Positions 8,600 to 16,741 of a stretch of DNA of 64,000 bases are shown here, in pieces. Position numbers and translations under genes: made by a program. The DNA is taken from positions 3,286,001 through 3,350,000 of the forward strand of contig NSGV01000001.1 in NCBI GenBank assembly GCA_002300355.1. The letters run 5' to 3'. The first letter of the stretch is position 1, and every line of letters starts with the position of its first letter. The notes under the pieces were generated by a model. The model was not told where the DNA came from and did no database searches. It worked only from the letters and a program-made list of their open reading frames with translations. This DNA is from Streptomyces sp. TLI_235. Lineage in GTDB: Bacteria > Actinomycetota > Actinomycetes > Streptomycetales > Streptomycetaceae.

Positions 8600-10918
8600 T
8601 CAGTGGGCGTAGTAGCCGTTGACGTCGGCGATCACGTCCACGTTCGCCACGCTGCCGTTGTAGAGGGCGATCTGGCCGGCCTCGTCGGTGGCGACCACGG
8701 CGGCGTTCGGAATCGTCTGGTCCTTGACCCAGTTGAGGTTGGAGACCGTCGGACGGGCGCTGCCGTTGGGGTGGATCGTCAGGAAGCCGGCGGCCGCCGT
8801 GTTGGTCACGGTGACGTTCATGGAGACCGCGGTGCCGCCCTCGATGGCCCGCAGGTTCAGCGTCTGCCGTCCGCCGATGGGCGCGGCCGGCTTCCACTCC
8901 CCGACGCCGCTGGCGAACCACGGCTGGCGGGTGTCGATCACCCGGGTGGGCACCGAGGCGTGGAACATGTCGCCGCCGGAGGCCGTGTAATAGCCCGCGA
9001 GGTCGGCGATCACCTGGACGGTGCCCTTGCCGCCGCCGCTGTACAGCGAGACCTTGCCGTCCTTCACCGGCACGGTGACCAGGTTCGGGATGGTCTGCCC
9101 GGCACTCCAGTTGATGTTGGAGGTGGTCGGGCGGGTGTCGCCGTGCGGATAGACGGTCAGGTAGCCGGGCCCGGTGGGCTCGGTGACCGTGACGTTGAGC
9201 GTCACCGCGCGGACGTCCGCCGGCAGGCCGGGAAGCTGGAGGTCCAGCGTCGAGTCCGCCGCCAGCGGTGCCTTCGGGGCGCCGATCGCGCTGCGGGTGT
9301 CCAGGAGGCGCTCGGGGTTCATCGGGGTGAAGCCGCTGCCCTGGGTGGAGAAGTAGCCGAACAGGTCGGCCACCACGTGCACCGTGCCCGCGCTGCCGTT
9401 GTAGAAGGCGACCTTGCCGTCCTTGACCTGAACGGTCACCAGGTTGGCGATCGTCAGACCCGACGTCCAGTTGAGGCTGGAGGCGGTCGGACGGGCTTCT
9501 CCGTGCGGGTAGACGGTCAGGAAGCCGGGACCGGTGGGCGCGGTGACGGTGACGTTCATGGTCATCGCGGTCACGCCGTCCGCCGGAACGCCGTTGAGGC
9601 CGGTGACGGGCAGTTCGACGGTGCCTCCGGGTGCCACGGCCGTGGTGCTCCCGACGCCGACCGCGCTGCGGGTGTCGAGCAGCCGGACCGGGCCGGTCGG
9701 GGTGTACCGGGTACCGAAGTTCGTCAGCTCGGTGGCACCGCGGTCGCGGCGGCCGGAGCCGGTACCGGTGTCGGGTGCCCACGGGTCGTCGACCGCGCGG
9801 GTTCCACCCATGTCGGTGTCCTGCATGCCGGGCGCGTTCTCGTCGGCCGAGTCGACCAGCGGCGAATCGAGCTGGCCGGAGTCACCCGTCCAGTTGTGCA
9901 TCTCGACGGAACCGATGACGTCGTGGTCGCCCTGGTCGGAGGCGGCGGCGAAGGCCTTGACGTCGTCGTAGGCGGTGCCCTTCCAGTCGTAGGCAGGGCT
10001 GCCGTCCTGGGCGTCGAAGGCGTTGTAGGCGACCTTGGCGCCCTCGGCCGCCTCTGCGGCCACCCGCAGCCCGACGAACGTGGACGCCTCCGAGCAGAGC
10101 GGGTTGAGGTGGTTGTCCGCGTCGGCGGTCGACAGCACGTTGTTCTCGACCACCGCTCCGGTGGCGGCACCCGTGAGCTGGACGGCGTCGTTGCAGTGCG
10201 CCGCCAGCGTGTTGCCGACGATCACGGTGCCGGGCGCGCCGTTCACGACCACGGCCGGGTTGGAGCTCGTCGAGACGGAGTTGGCGGAGATGACCGTGCC
10301 CGTGACACCGGGCCCGACCTCGACCAGCCCGCCGAGACCCGGGACACGGTTGCGGAGCAGCGACACCCCGGACGCGGCACCGGAGATCCGGACCGCCGGG
10401 TTGCCCGGCACCGGGCTGCCGCTGAGCGTGTTGTCGGAGACGGTGACGTCGGACGCACCGTTCACCAGCACGGCACCGTTGTTGCCGAGCAGGTCCAGGT
10501 TCTTGAGGCGCACGTGCTGGACGCCGGAGAGCGTGAAGGCGTGCGGCAGCTGGCCGAAGGACTGGCCGACCGTCGAGGTCTCGCCGTAGGGCGCGGTCGG
10601 GCCGCCGACACCGAGGAAGGTGATCGGCGCCTCGGCGGTCCCCGAGCGGGTGAGATTCACGTGCTCGGGGTAGTTGCCCTTGGCGATGCTCACGGTCTGG
10701 CCGGGCTGGACCTTCGCCGCGGCCGCGGCGACCGTGCAGAACGGCTGGGCCGCGGTGCCCTGGCCGGAGTTCGAGCAGTGCGCCCCGGACGCGTTGTTGA
10801 CGTAGAGGGTGCCGGACGCGGCCGACGCCCCGGTGGCGCCGACCGCCGGGAGTCCGGCCGCGCCGATGATCGCGGCGCCCGTCAGGATGCCAAGTCGTGT
10901 TCTGATGATGCCCCCCAA
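8600..10918 (-). CDS. Secreted right-handed beta-helix protein with three PTRLLDTR-type repeats
   Basis: Exported protein of about 772 aa, function unknown. The N-terminus is a signal peptide (IIRTRLGILTGAAIIGAAGL, then an Ala-rich cleavage area). Residues ~35-390 have the Asn/Gly/Val-rich short-turn pattern of parallel beta-helix proteins (NTLSGSPVPGNPAVRISGA, LLGNNGAVLVNGASDV). The C-terminal ~380 residues are three repeats (VRLLDTRS, ERLLDTRS, TRVIDTRQ) ending ADLFGYF, ADLAGYY and ADVNGYY, homologous to those of the convergent amidase. The beta-helix fold suggests polysaccharide binding or cleavage, but I see no specific catalytic signature. The start is uncertain: TTG at 10918 gives a normal signal peptide, TTG at 10960 is possible, and neither has a strong ribosome binding site. 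Confidence 0.75.
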   Translation of the reverse strand: MGGIIRTRLGILTGAAIIGAAGLPAVGATGASAASGTLYVNNASGAHCSNSGQGTAAQPFCTVAAAAAKVQPGQTVSIAKGNYPEHVNLTRSGTAEAPITFLGVGGPTAPYGETSTVGQSFGQLPHAFTLSGVQHVRLKNLDLLGNNGAVLVNGASDVTVSDNTLSGSPVPGNPAVRISGAASGVSLLRNRVPGLGGLVEVGPGVTGTVISANSVSTSSNPAVVVNGAPGTVIVGNTLAAHCNDAVQLTGAATGAVVENNVLSTADADNHLNPLCSEASTFVGLRVAAEAAEGAKVAYNAFDAQDGSPAYDWKGTAYDDVKAFAAASDQGDHDVIGSVEMHNWTGDSGQLDSPLVDSADENAPGMQDTDMGGTRAVDDPWAPDTGTGSGRRDRGATELTNFGTRYTPTGPVRLLDTRSAVGVGSTTAVAPGGTVELPVTGLNGVPADGVTAMTMNVTVTAPTGPGFLTVYPHGEARPTASSLNWTSGLTIANLVTVQVKDGKVAFYNGSAGTVHVVADLFGYFSTQGSGFTPMNPERLLDTRSAIGAPKAPLAADSTLDLQLPGLPADVRAVTLNVTVTEPTGPGYLTVYPHGDTRPTTSNINWSAGQTIPNLVTVPVKDGKVSLYSGGGKGTVQVIADLAGYYTASGGDMFHASVPTRVIDTRQPWFASGVGEWKPAAPIGGRQTLNLRAIEGGTAVSMNVTVTNTAAAGFLTIHPNGSARPTVSNLNWVKDQTIPNAAVVATDEAGQIALYNGSVANVDVIADVNGYYAH

Positions 10919-11148
10919 GGGCTCAACGAAGTGTGCGAAGCGGGCCGGAGCACAGAACAAGCGCTCGAACGAACCGCGTGCGGATCATTCCACACCGCTC
11001 CGAACCCCGACCAGGGAGTATCCGCACACACCGCCCGCCGCTCCCAAGGCTCCTGCGCCGACGAATCACCCACCCCGGACAAACCGGAAGAGCCGCACCC
11101 ACATGTGGGTCACGACGCCCCGACCTGCTCTCCTCCACGACGACGAAA

Positions 11149-11185
11149 GGGCCGGCTTCCGAGGATCGTCCTCGTGAGCCGGCCC
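11149..11185 (-). terminator. Terminator downstream of tRNA-Arg
   Basis: Stem of 9 bp (GGGCCGGCT/AGCCGGCCC), a two-base internal loop, then 6 bp (CGAGGA/TCCTCG) closed by a 3-base loop. It lies 18 bp beyond the 3' end of the tRNA in its direction of transcription. Confidence 0.75.
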
Positions 11186-11203
11186 CGGAGAGCTGCGGTG
11201 ATG

Positions 11204-11276
11204 TGCCCCAGGCAGGATTCGAACCTGCGACACCGGCTTTAGGAGAGCCGTGCTCTATCCCCTGAGCTACTGAGGC
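11204..11276 (-). tRNA. tRNA-Arg (anticodon CCT)
   Basis: The minus strand folds into a complete cloverleaf of 73 nt: acceptor GCCTCAG/CTGGGGC with one G-T pair, D arm GCTC-AGGGGATA-GAGC, anticodon arm CGGCT-CTCCTAA-AGCCG, T arm GCAGG-TTCGAAT-CCTGC and discriminator A. The anticodon CCU reads AGG arginine codons, which are rare in this high-GC genome. CCA is not encoded. Confidence 0.96.
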
Positions 11277-11420
11277 GGGGCCTGCCGAGTGCCTACGCGG
11301 GGGCGGGCGGTGTTTCGGCCGACGGCAGACAGACTAGCGGATACGACGCTCGGCGATCGTGTGCGGCGGTAGGTCCCGGGGGCGGGGACCGGCTGTTCCT
11401 GGTCGGCCGTGATGTCCGGG

Positions 11421-11449
11421 TTGACAGCTGATGGATGGATACGTACAGA
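11421..11449 (+). promoter_or_regulatory. Possible sigma-70-type promoter
   Basis: TTGACA (11421-11426) is separated by 17 bases from TACAGA (11444-11449). The -35 is perfect and the -10 weak. It could drive the disrupted reading frame and the mannosyltransferase after it, but it overlaps the ATG proposed for that frame, which would then have to start later. Confidence 0.35.
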
Positions 11450-11871
11450 TCATCCGACGGGAAGGCGCCGGGCCGGTACCGGGCCTGGTCGCGGCTGGCG
11501 GCGGTCTGGAACGGGATGGTGGTCTGCCCGCCCGTCTCCTCTTACCTGCCGGCCGGGGTCCGCCTGCGACAGGTCTTCGTCCGGGAGAGCACGGCGGCCG
11601 CGCACGTCCTCTTCGCGGTCGAGTGTCCGGTCCCGGCCGCCTGCGTCGGTGACGAGAGGCGCGTCTGGGTCGTTACATCGGCACGGGCGACGATCCGTAC
11701 GAGCGGCTCTCGGCCGGACAGGCCCGGGCCCTCCGGGCCGCGTTCGTCCCGGCCGAGGTCCGGCACAGTCCCGGGCTGACGGTGTCGCTGCTGGTCCGCC
11801 GCCCGGCGGCCGAGGCGGCACCCGGGCCGGGCCATCCGTGCCCTGCTGCCGATCGAAAGGCTGTGCCGTGA
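11435..11871 (+). pseudogene. Frameshifted small gene of unknown function, coupled to the mannosyltransferase
   Basis: Two successive reading frames here both show coding-type bias, with G or C at nearly every third codon position. The first starts at ATG 11435 and is convincing to about 11670 (RLAAVWNGMVVC, LRQVFVRESTAAAHVLF). The second is open from 11653, has no good start of its own, reads GRYIGTGDDPYERLSAGQAR and VRHSPGLTVSLLVRRP, and stops at TGA 11869-11871, overlapping the GTG of the next gene by 4 nt. A single-base indel between about 11653 and 11690 would join them into a protein of roughly 145 aa. I do not recognise the family. It could be a genuine pseudogene or a sequencing error. 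Confidence 0.5.
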
Positions 11872-12686
11872 CTGCCCCTGAGGAGACCACCTTCGCCGAT
11901 CTCGGCAGGGTGCTGGTGATCATCCCGACCTACAACGAGGCCGAGAACATCGAGCGGATCGTCTCCCGCGTCCGCACCGCGGTCCCCGAGGTCCACATCC
12001 TGGTCGCCGATGACAACAGCCCGGACGGCACCGGCACGATCGCCGACAAGCTCGCCGCCGACGACGACCACGTCCGCGTCCTGCACCGCAAGGGCAAGGA
12101 GGGCCTGGGCGCCGCCTACCTCGCCGGGTTCCGCTGGGGCATCGACGAGGGCTACACCGTCCTCGTCGAGATGGACGCCGACGGCTCCCACCAGCCCGAG
12201 GAACTGCCCCGCCTGCTCACCGCCCTGCGCGGCGCCGACCTCGTCCTCGGCTCCCGCTGGGTCCCCGGCGGCAAGGTCGTCAACTGGCCCAAGTCCCGCC
12301 TGCTGCTCTCCCGCGGCGGCTCCACCTACTCCCGCCTGATGCTCGACGTCCCGATCCGCGACGTCACCGGCGGCTACCGCGCCTTCCGCAAGGAGACCCT
12401 CGAAGGCCTCGGCATGGACGAGGTCGCCTCCGCCGGCTACTGCTTCCAGGTCGACCTCGCCTGGCGCGCCGTCAAGGCCGGCTTCAAGGTCGCCGAGGTC
12501 CCGATCACCTTCGTCGAGCGCGAGCACGGCGCCTCCAAGATGAGCCGCAACATCGTCGTCGAGGCCCTCTGGCGGGTCACCGCCTGGGGCATCACCTCCC
12601 GCCTCGACAAGATCACGCACACCGTCACCGGCAGGAACACCAGCGGGAGCAGGGGCGCGACCACGGGCGGGAGCGGGACGAGTTAG
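11868..12686 (+). CDS. Polyprenol monophosphomannose synthase (GT2, Dpm1/Ppm1-like)
   Basis: Family 2 glycosyltransferase of 272 aa that transfers mannose from GDP-mannose to polyprenyl phosphate, giving the membrane donor used by protein O-mannosylation and lipoglycan assembly. Visible motifs: VIIPTYNEAENIERIV at the N-terminus, VADDNSPDGTG and EMDADGSHQPEE (nucleotide and metal binding), DVTGGYRAF, and the C-terminal EREHGASKMS typical of dolichol-phosphate mannose synthases. There is no membrane domain, so it is the soluble catalytic type; no acyltransferase is fused to it here. The GTG start at 11868 has GAAAGG upstream and overlaps the stop of the preceding disrupted frame (GTGA). Alternative: a closely related polyprenyl-phosphate glucosyl or GlcNAc transferase. 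Confidence 0.88.
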   Translation: MTAPEETTFADLGRVLVIIPTYNEAENIERIVSRVRTAVPEVHILVADDNSPDGTGTIADKLAADDDHVRVLHRKGKEGLGAAYLAGFRWGIDEGYTVLVEMDADGSHQPEELPRLLTALRGADLVLGSRWVPGGKVVNWPKSRLLLSRGGSTYSRLMLDVPIRDVTGGYRAFRKETLEGLGMDEVASAGYCFQVDLAWRAVKAGFKVAEVPITFVEREHGASKMSRNIVVEALWRVTAWGITSRLDKITHTVTGRNTSGSRGATTGGSGTS

Positions 12687-12779
12687 CCGGACGGCGGCCG
12701 GCGCGGGGTGCGGGGCGCCACCGCCGGGGCGAGCATGGGGCTGGGTCGCACGCAGTGCACGCTCGCGGAGGGAGCCGGT

Positions 12780-13796
12780 GTGGCAGGGTCGCAGCAGCCG
12801 GGGATGCGGGCCAGGGCGGCCGGAACGGCCCGTTCGCTCAGGCTGATGCCCGACCGCGTGCCGCTGATCGGCCGGGCGCTGCACCAGGTCCTCCGGGTGA
12901 ACCTGCTGGACTGTGCCACCCGGATGGCCGCACAGGCCTTCCTCAGTGCGCTGCCCGCGCTGATGGCGCTGGCGGTGTTCGCCCCGGCCGCGATCAAGGA
13001 GGGCGTGGTCACCTCGCTGCGCGAGCAGCTCGGGTTGAAGGGCGCCGCCCAGCAGCAGGTCGCGGCCTTCCTGTCGACCGGACACGACGACGACGTCTCG
13101 CAGAGCTTCGGTGCGGTGGGCGTGATCGTGACCCTGCTGTCCGCCACCGCGCTGAGCCGCGCCGTGCAGCGGGTCTGCGAGCGCTGCTGGGAACTGCCGA
13201 AGGCGTCCGGGCGGATCACCGCCTGGCGGTGGCTGACCTGGCTGCTGGTGTGGCTGGTGGTGCTGGTCTTCCAGCACCAGTTGCACGACGGTTTCGGCGC
13301 GGGCCTGTGGCTGGGCATTCCACTGACCCTCCTGATGGACTCCGCGCTCTGGTGGTGGACCCAGCACCTGCTGCTCGCCGGACGGGTCCCGTGGCGCCCG
13401 CTGCTGCCGGGCGCGCTGCTGTGCGGGGCGGCGGTGGTGGGGGTGAGCGCGGCGGCCGCGGTGTACCTGCCCCGGGCGGTGTCGCAGAGCATCAGCCGGT
13501 TCGGCCCGTACGGCGTGGTGTTCACGCTGCTGTCCTGGCTGATCGTGATGTTCACCGCGGTGACCTTCACGATCGCGCTGGGCCGGGTGCTGTCGCAGGA
13601 GCCTGCCGTGGCGGCACTGCTGGGCATCGAACCGACGACGCCGGCTGCACCGGACACGCCGGCCGCACCGGGCGACGCCGCCGCGGCGCCGAAGACCGTC
13701 CAGGACGACGCGGGCAGCGGGGGCGGAACGGGCCCGGAGACGTCGGAGCCGCGGAACGGCGGCGGGGGTTCCGCGCGGGGCCCCGCACCCGGGTGA
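12780..13796 (+). CDS. YihY/virulence factor BrkB family membrane protein
   Basis: Integral membrane protein of 338 aa, UPF0761 (YihY/BrkB) family, whose molecular function is not established. About six hydrophobic segments are visible, including MAAQAFLSALPALMALAVF, WLTWLLVWLVVLVF and VVFTLLSWLIVMFTAVTFTI, with the family's LSATALSRAVQRVCERCW segment near residue 140. The C-terminal ~55 residues are Pro/Ala/Gly-rich and hydrophilic. The GTG at 12780 is chosen because GGAGGGAG lies 5 bases upstream. It follows the mannosyltransferase by 93 bp on the same strand and is closed by a shared terminator facing the convergent carboxypeptidase gene. Confidence 0.82.
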   Translation: MAGSQQPGMRARAAGTARSLRLMPDRVPLIGRALHQVLRVNLLDCATRMAAQAFLSALPALMALAVFAPAAIKEGVVTSLREQLGLKGAAQQQVAAFLSTGHDDDVSQSFGAVGVIVTLLSATALSRAVQRVCERCWELPKASGRITAWRWLTWLLVWLVVLVFQHQLHDGFGAGLWLGIPLTLLMDSALWWWTQHLLLAGRVPWRPLLPGALLCGAAVVGVSAAAAVYLPRAVSQSISRFGPYGVVFTLLSWLIVMFTAVTFTIALGRVLSQEPAVAALLGIEPTTPAAPDTPAAPGDAAAAPKTVQDDAGSGGGTGPETSEPRNGGGGSARGPAPG

Positions 13797-13828
13797 GACC
13801 GGGGGCGCGAGCCCGGACCGGGATGTGG

Positions 13829-13876
13829 GAAGGCCCCGCCGTTGCCGCCTTTCGGGGCGGGAACGGCGGGGCCTTC
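13829..13876. terminator. Bidirectional terminator between convergent genes
   Basis: Perfect 15-bp stem (13829-13843 GAAGGCCCCGCCGTT, pairing with 13862-13876) around an 18-nt loop that has its own short CCGCC/GGCGG pairing. It sits between the BrkB stop at 13796 and the carboxypeptidase stop at 13893. Confidence 0.88.
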
Positions 13877-13892
13877 GCCCGTCCTGCGGGTG

Positions 13893-16418
13893 TCAGAGGA
13901 TGCGGGTCAGCCGCGACAGGATGGACGGCGGCGCCAGGTCGCCCTGCAGGGTGACAGGCACCTCGATCCGGCCCGCGCCCTCACCGGCGGACAGGGTGCC
14001 GACCTGGGTGCCGGCCTTCACGGCGTGGCCGAGCTTGGTGGCGTCCAGGGTCAGCTTGGCGGTGATGCCCGACCAGCCAGCGACGGTGAGGTCCTTGGCG
14101 GCGACGATCGGCACCGAGCCGCCGAGGCCGTCCTCGACCCGGCCGACGACCTGGCCCTGCTTGGCCAGCGTCTGGCCTTCGAGGCCGTTCTGCACCGACT
14201 TGATGATCTTCAGGCTGGGCGCCTGGGCGACCTTGGCGAGGTCCACGCCGGCGACCGCCGGCTGCCGCAGGGTCACGCCGATGATGGTCCGCTTGGTGCC
14301 GCCGATCTCCTTGACCGCGGCCCACATCAGCGCCGACTGGGCCGCGGTGGAGGAGCCGGTCTTCACGCCGATGACGCTGCCGCGCTCGGTGAAGACCAGG
14401 TCGTTCGTGTTCGGGATGCGGACGTTGTTGTACCGCATCTCGGGCTCCGCGACGATCTGCCGGAACACGTCGTCCTTCATGGCCTGCTCGGCGAGCTTGA
14501 GCTGGTCGGTGGCGGTGCTCTTGGTGTCGTCGTTGTAGCCGGCCGGGTCGGCGTAGGTGGTGTTGGTCATGCCGAGCTTGGCGGCCTCTGCGTTCATCTT
14601 CGCGATGAACGCCTCCTCCGAGCCCGCGTCCCAACGGGCCAGCAGGCGGGCGACGTTGTTGGCCGAGGGCAGCATCAGCAGCTCCAGCGCCTGGTACTGG
14701 CTGAGCTGCTGGCCCTCGGTCAGCTGGGCGCGCGACTGGTCCTTGAGGATGGACTCCTGGGCGGCCGCCTTGTCGACGGTGATGCTCGGGCCGCTCTCGC
14801 CCTTCTTGAGCGGGTGCGCCTTGAGGACCAGGTAGGCGTTCATCACCTTGGTGACACTGGCGATGGAGACGGGCGTCTGCTCGCCGGAGGTGCCGACCGT
14901 TCCGACCCCGATCACCGCGGCCGCGGACTGGCCCTTGGCCGGCCAGTCGACCGCGAGCTTCTCGCCCTGGAAGGTGTACTCGGTCGGCAGGCCGAGCTTG
15001 GTCTCCGGATCCGGGAGCGGGCGCAGCAGCTGCGCGACCGCCACCACGCCGAGCACGAAGGCGATGAACAGCGCCCAGATCGCGGTCCGCTTGGCGGCGC
15101 GGCGCAGCGGGCTGGCCGGGCGGGCGCTGAGGGTGGCGAGCACCTCCATCGCCTCGATGGTGTTGTCCGGCGACGGGAGCGGGGCCGGCGGCACCGGCAC
15201 GGGCAGCGGAGGCGGCGGGGGCGGGGTGGGCCGGGACTCCGGGCGCGGCGGGGCGGCGTCGGGGGCGTTGCCGCCGACGGGCTTGCGGGTGTCCTTGAGG
15301 GCGGCGCCGGCCACCTCGCGGCTGTCGCGCATGGCGAGTCGCGGGTCGGTGGACTTCGCTGAGGCCTTGTCCGGGTCCTCGGCGGGGGAGGCGGCCGGGG
15401 AGGCGGCCGGGGCACCGGTGGCGGGCGTGCGGACCTCGGGGGGCAGCCGCAGGGCGCGCGTGGCGTTGTCGACGGGCAGCCGCAGCGCCCGGGTGGCGTT
15501 GTCGGCGGGGGCGTCGGCCGCGCTGTCGGACCCGGTGCCGGCGGCGGGCTTCTCGGGCCCAACGCTCTTGTCCGGCCCAACGTTCTTGTCCGGCCCGGCG
15601 TTCTTGTCCGGCCCAACGTTCTTGTCCGGCCCGGCGTTCTTGTCCGGCCCGGCGTTCTTGTCCGGTGCGCTCTTGTCGGCATCGTCGGGCTTGGGTGCCA
15701 CCGGCTTGTCCGCGGCGGACTTGTCGTCCGTGCCGGCGCGGTCGGCCGGCGCCGACGGGGCCTCGGCGGCCTTGCGGACCTCCGGCGGCAGACGGAGCGC
15801 GGTGGTGGCGTCCGGGGCGGGCTCGGCGGCGGTCTTGCCGAACGATCCTGCGGGGACCCGCAGCATCGTGGTCCTGTCGCTCGGCTGCTGGTCGCCGGCC
15901 TCGGCCTCGGCCGGCTCCGCGGCTTCGGCGGGCTCGGCGGGCTCGGCTGCAGGGGCGGCGGCCTTGCGGACCTCCGGCGGCAGGCGCAGGGCGGTCGTGG
16001 CGTTGTCCGCGGGCAGCCGGAGGGCGGCGGTGGCCTTGTCCGAAGCGCCGAGGCGGAGGTGGACGGTCGCGCCGCCCGCGCCGGCGGCGACCGCCACGGC
16101 CTCCTCGGCGTCCTCGGCGTCCTCGTCGCGGTCCTCGGCAGTGACCTCGTCGCTGCCCTCGTCCGTGTCCGGGGCAGCACCGGCGGCGTCCGCTGCCGCA
16201 TCGGCGCCGTCGGAAGCGCCGTCGGAAGCTGCATCGGCGGCGGCATCAGCAGCGGTGTCGGTCGCGTCGTCGGTCTCGGCGGTGTCCGCCGGCTCGGTGC
16301 GGTCCGCGGGTGCGGAGGTCTCCGCGGGTTCGGCGGTACGCGCCGATGCGGTGTCCTCCTTCGTCGCCGAACCCTCGGCCGCCCCGTCGCGCCGCCCTGT
16401 GTCGGGGGACTCGCCCAC
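13893..16418 (-). CDS. D-alanyl-D-alanine carboxypeptidase with ~440-residue repeat-rich cytoplasmic tail
   Basis: Penicillin-binding protein of 841 aa (peptidase S11, PBP5 type) that trims the terminal D-Ala of peptidoglycan stem peptides outside the membrane. The catalytic triad motifs are present: SVTK (Ser nucleophile, ~residue 520), SAN (~582) and KTG (~685). A single membrane segment (~445-465, IWALFIAFVLGVVAVAQLL) separates this domain from a long N-terminal region rich in Ala, Asp, Pro and Glu. That region repeats ATxALRLP about six times, often as ATTALRLPPEVRKAA, and contains six DKN(A/V)GP hexapeptides. The GTG at 16418 has GAGGAGGAGAGG upstream. No cleavable signal peptide is seen, so the tail is predicted to be cytosolic. 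A sigma-E-like promoter lies about 200 bp upstream. Confidence 0.9.
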   Translation of the reverse strand: MGESPDTGRRDGAAEGSATKEDTASARTAEPAETSAPADRTEPADTAETDDATDTAADAAADAASDGASDGADAAADAAGAAPDTDEGSDEVTAEDRDEDAEDAEEAVAVAAGAGGATVHLRLGASDKATAALRLPADNATTALRLPPEVRKAAAPAAEPAEPAEAAEPAEAEAGDQQPSDRTTMLRVPAGSFGKTAAEPAPDATTALRLPPEVRKAAEAPSAPADRAGTDDKSAADKPVAPKPDDADKSAPDKNAGPDKNAGPDKNVGPDKNAGPDKNVGPDKSVGPEKPAAGTGSDSAADAPADNATRALRLPVDNATRALRLPPEVRTPATGAPAASPAASPAEDPDKASAKSTDPRLAMRDSREVAGAALKDTRKPVGGNAPDAAPPRPESRPTPPPPPPLPVPVPPAPLPSPDNTIEAMEVLATLSARPASPLRRAAKRTAIWALFIAFVLGVVAVAQLLRPLPDPETKLGLPTEYTFQGEKLAVDWPAKGQSAAAVIGVGTVGTSGEQTPVSIASVTKVMNAYLVLKAHPLKKGESGPSITVDKAAAQESILKDQSRAQLTEGQQLSQYQALELLMLPSANNVARLLARWDAGSEEAFIAKMNAEAAKLGMTNTTYADPAGYNDDTKSTATDQLKLAEQAMKDDVFRQIVAEPEMRYNNVRIPNTNDLVFTERGSVIGVKTGSSTAAQSALMWAAVKEIGGTKRTIIGVTLRQPAVAGVDLAKVAQAPSLKIIKSVQNGLEGQTLAKQGQVVGRVEDGLGGSVPIVAAKDLTVAGWSGITAKLTLDATKLGHAVKAGTQVGTLSAGEGAGRIEVPVTLQGDLAPPSILSRLTRIL
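15556..15666 (-). repeat. 18-bp tandem coding repeat (DKN-A/V-GP)
   Basis: Within the carboxypeptidase tail an 18-bp unit read on the minus strand as GACAAGAACGYYGGGCCG-like codons recurs about six times, encoding hexapeptides DKNAGP and DKNVGP with a diverged DKSVGP at one end. Near-identity of neighbouring copies points to recent expansion and possible strain-to-strain length variation. Confidence 0.85.
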
Positions 16419-16741
16419 TGACCCTCTCCTCCTCGTCCGCCCGGCGGACCGGCTGCCCGCCCGGGCCGGCGGGCCGTGGGCCGCGCCGATCCTTCATTTT
16501 TTCCTACGGGTTCTCGTCCCGTCGGGATGTCTGTACAGTCTCCGCCACCGGCGGCGCGTCAAGCGCGTACACCCCGCCCGACCGGCCCTTTTTTCTGCCC
16601 GTCCGGTCCCGTCCCCGGCTCAGACGCCGGGCCGGGGAGACCGGTTCCAGCCTGCCGTGCCAAGGTCACGATTCGGAGGCGTACTCGACAAGCCTGTGTG
16701 AGAGGCGTCACGCTGTCTCTCATCCACGCGGGGAGGCTTGG
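16419..16741. other. Divergent intergenic region carboxypeptidase / GPP34
   Basis: 323 bp without a gene, holding runs of T (16496-16503 and 16589-16594) and an 8-bp palindrome CTGTACAG at 16531-16538. A sigma-E-type promoter for the carboxypeptidase is described separately. Close to the GPP34 gene only its ribosome binding site (GGGGAGG) is clear. Confidence 0.6.
16620..16648 (-). promoter_or_regulatory. Candidate sigma-E-type promoter of the carboxypeptidase gene
   Basis: On the minus strand GGAAC (16648-16644), a 17-base spacer, then CGTCTGA (16626-16620). This resembles the Streptomyces SigE cell-envelope-stress promoter (GGAAC, about 16-18 bases, then CGTCT). The target, a peptidoglycan carboxypeptidase, fits SigE control. 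The leader would be about 195 nt, rather long, so a second nearer promoter is possible. Confidence 0.5.

Noticed and set aside
15556..15666. Short regular repeats that could suggest a CRISPR array
   Set aside because: Units are 18 bp, contiguous, without unique spacers, and lie in frame inside the carboxypeptidase gene.
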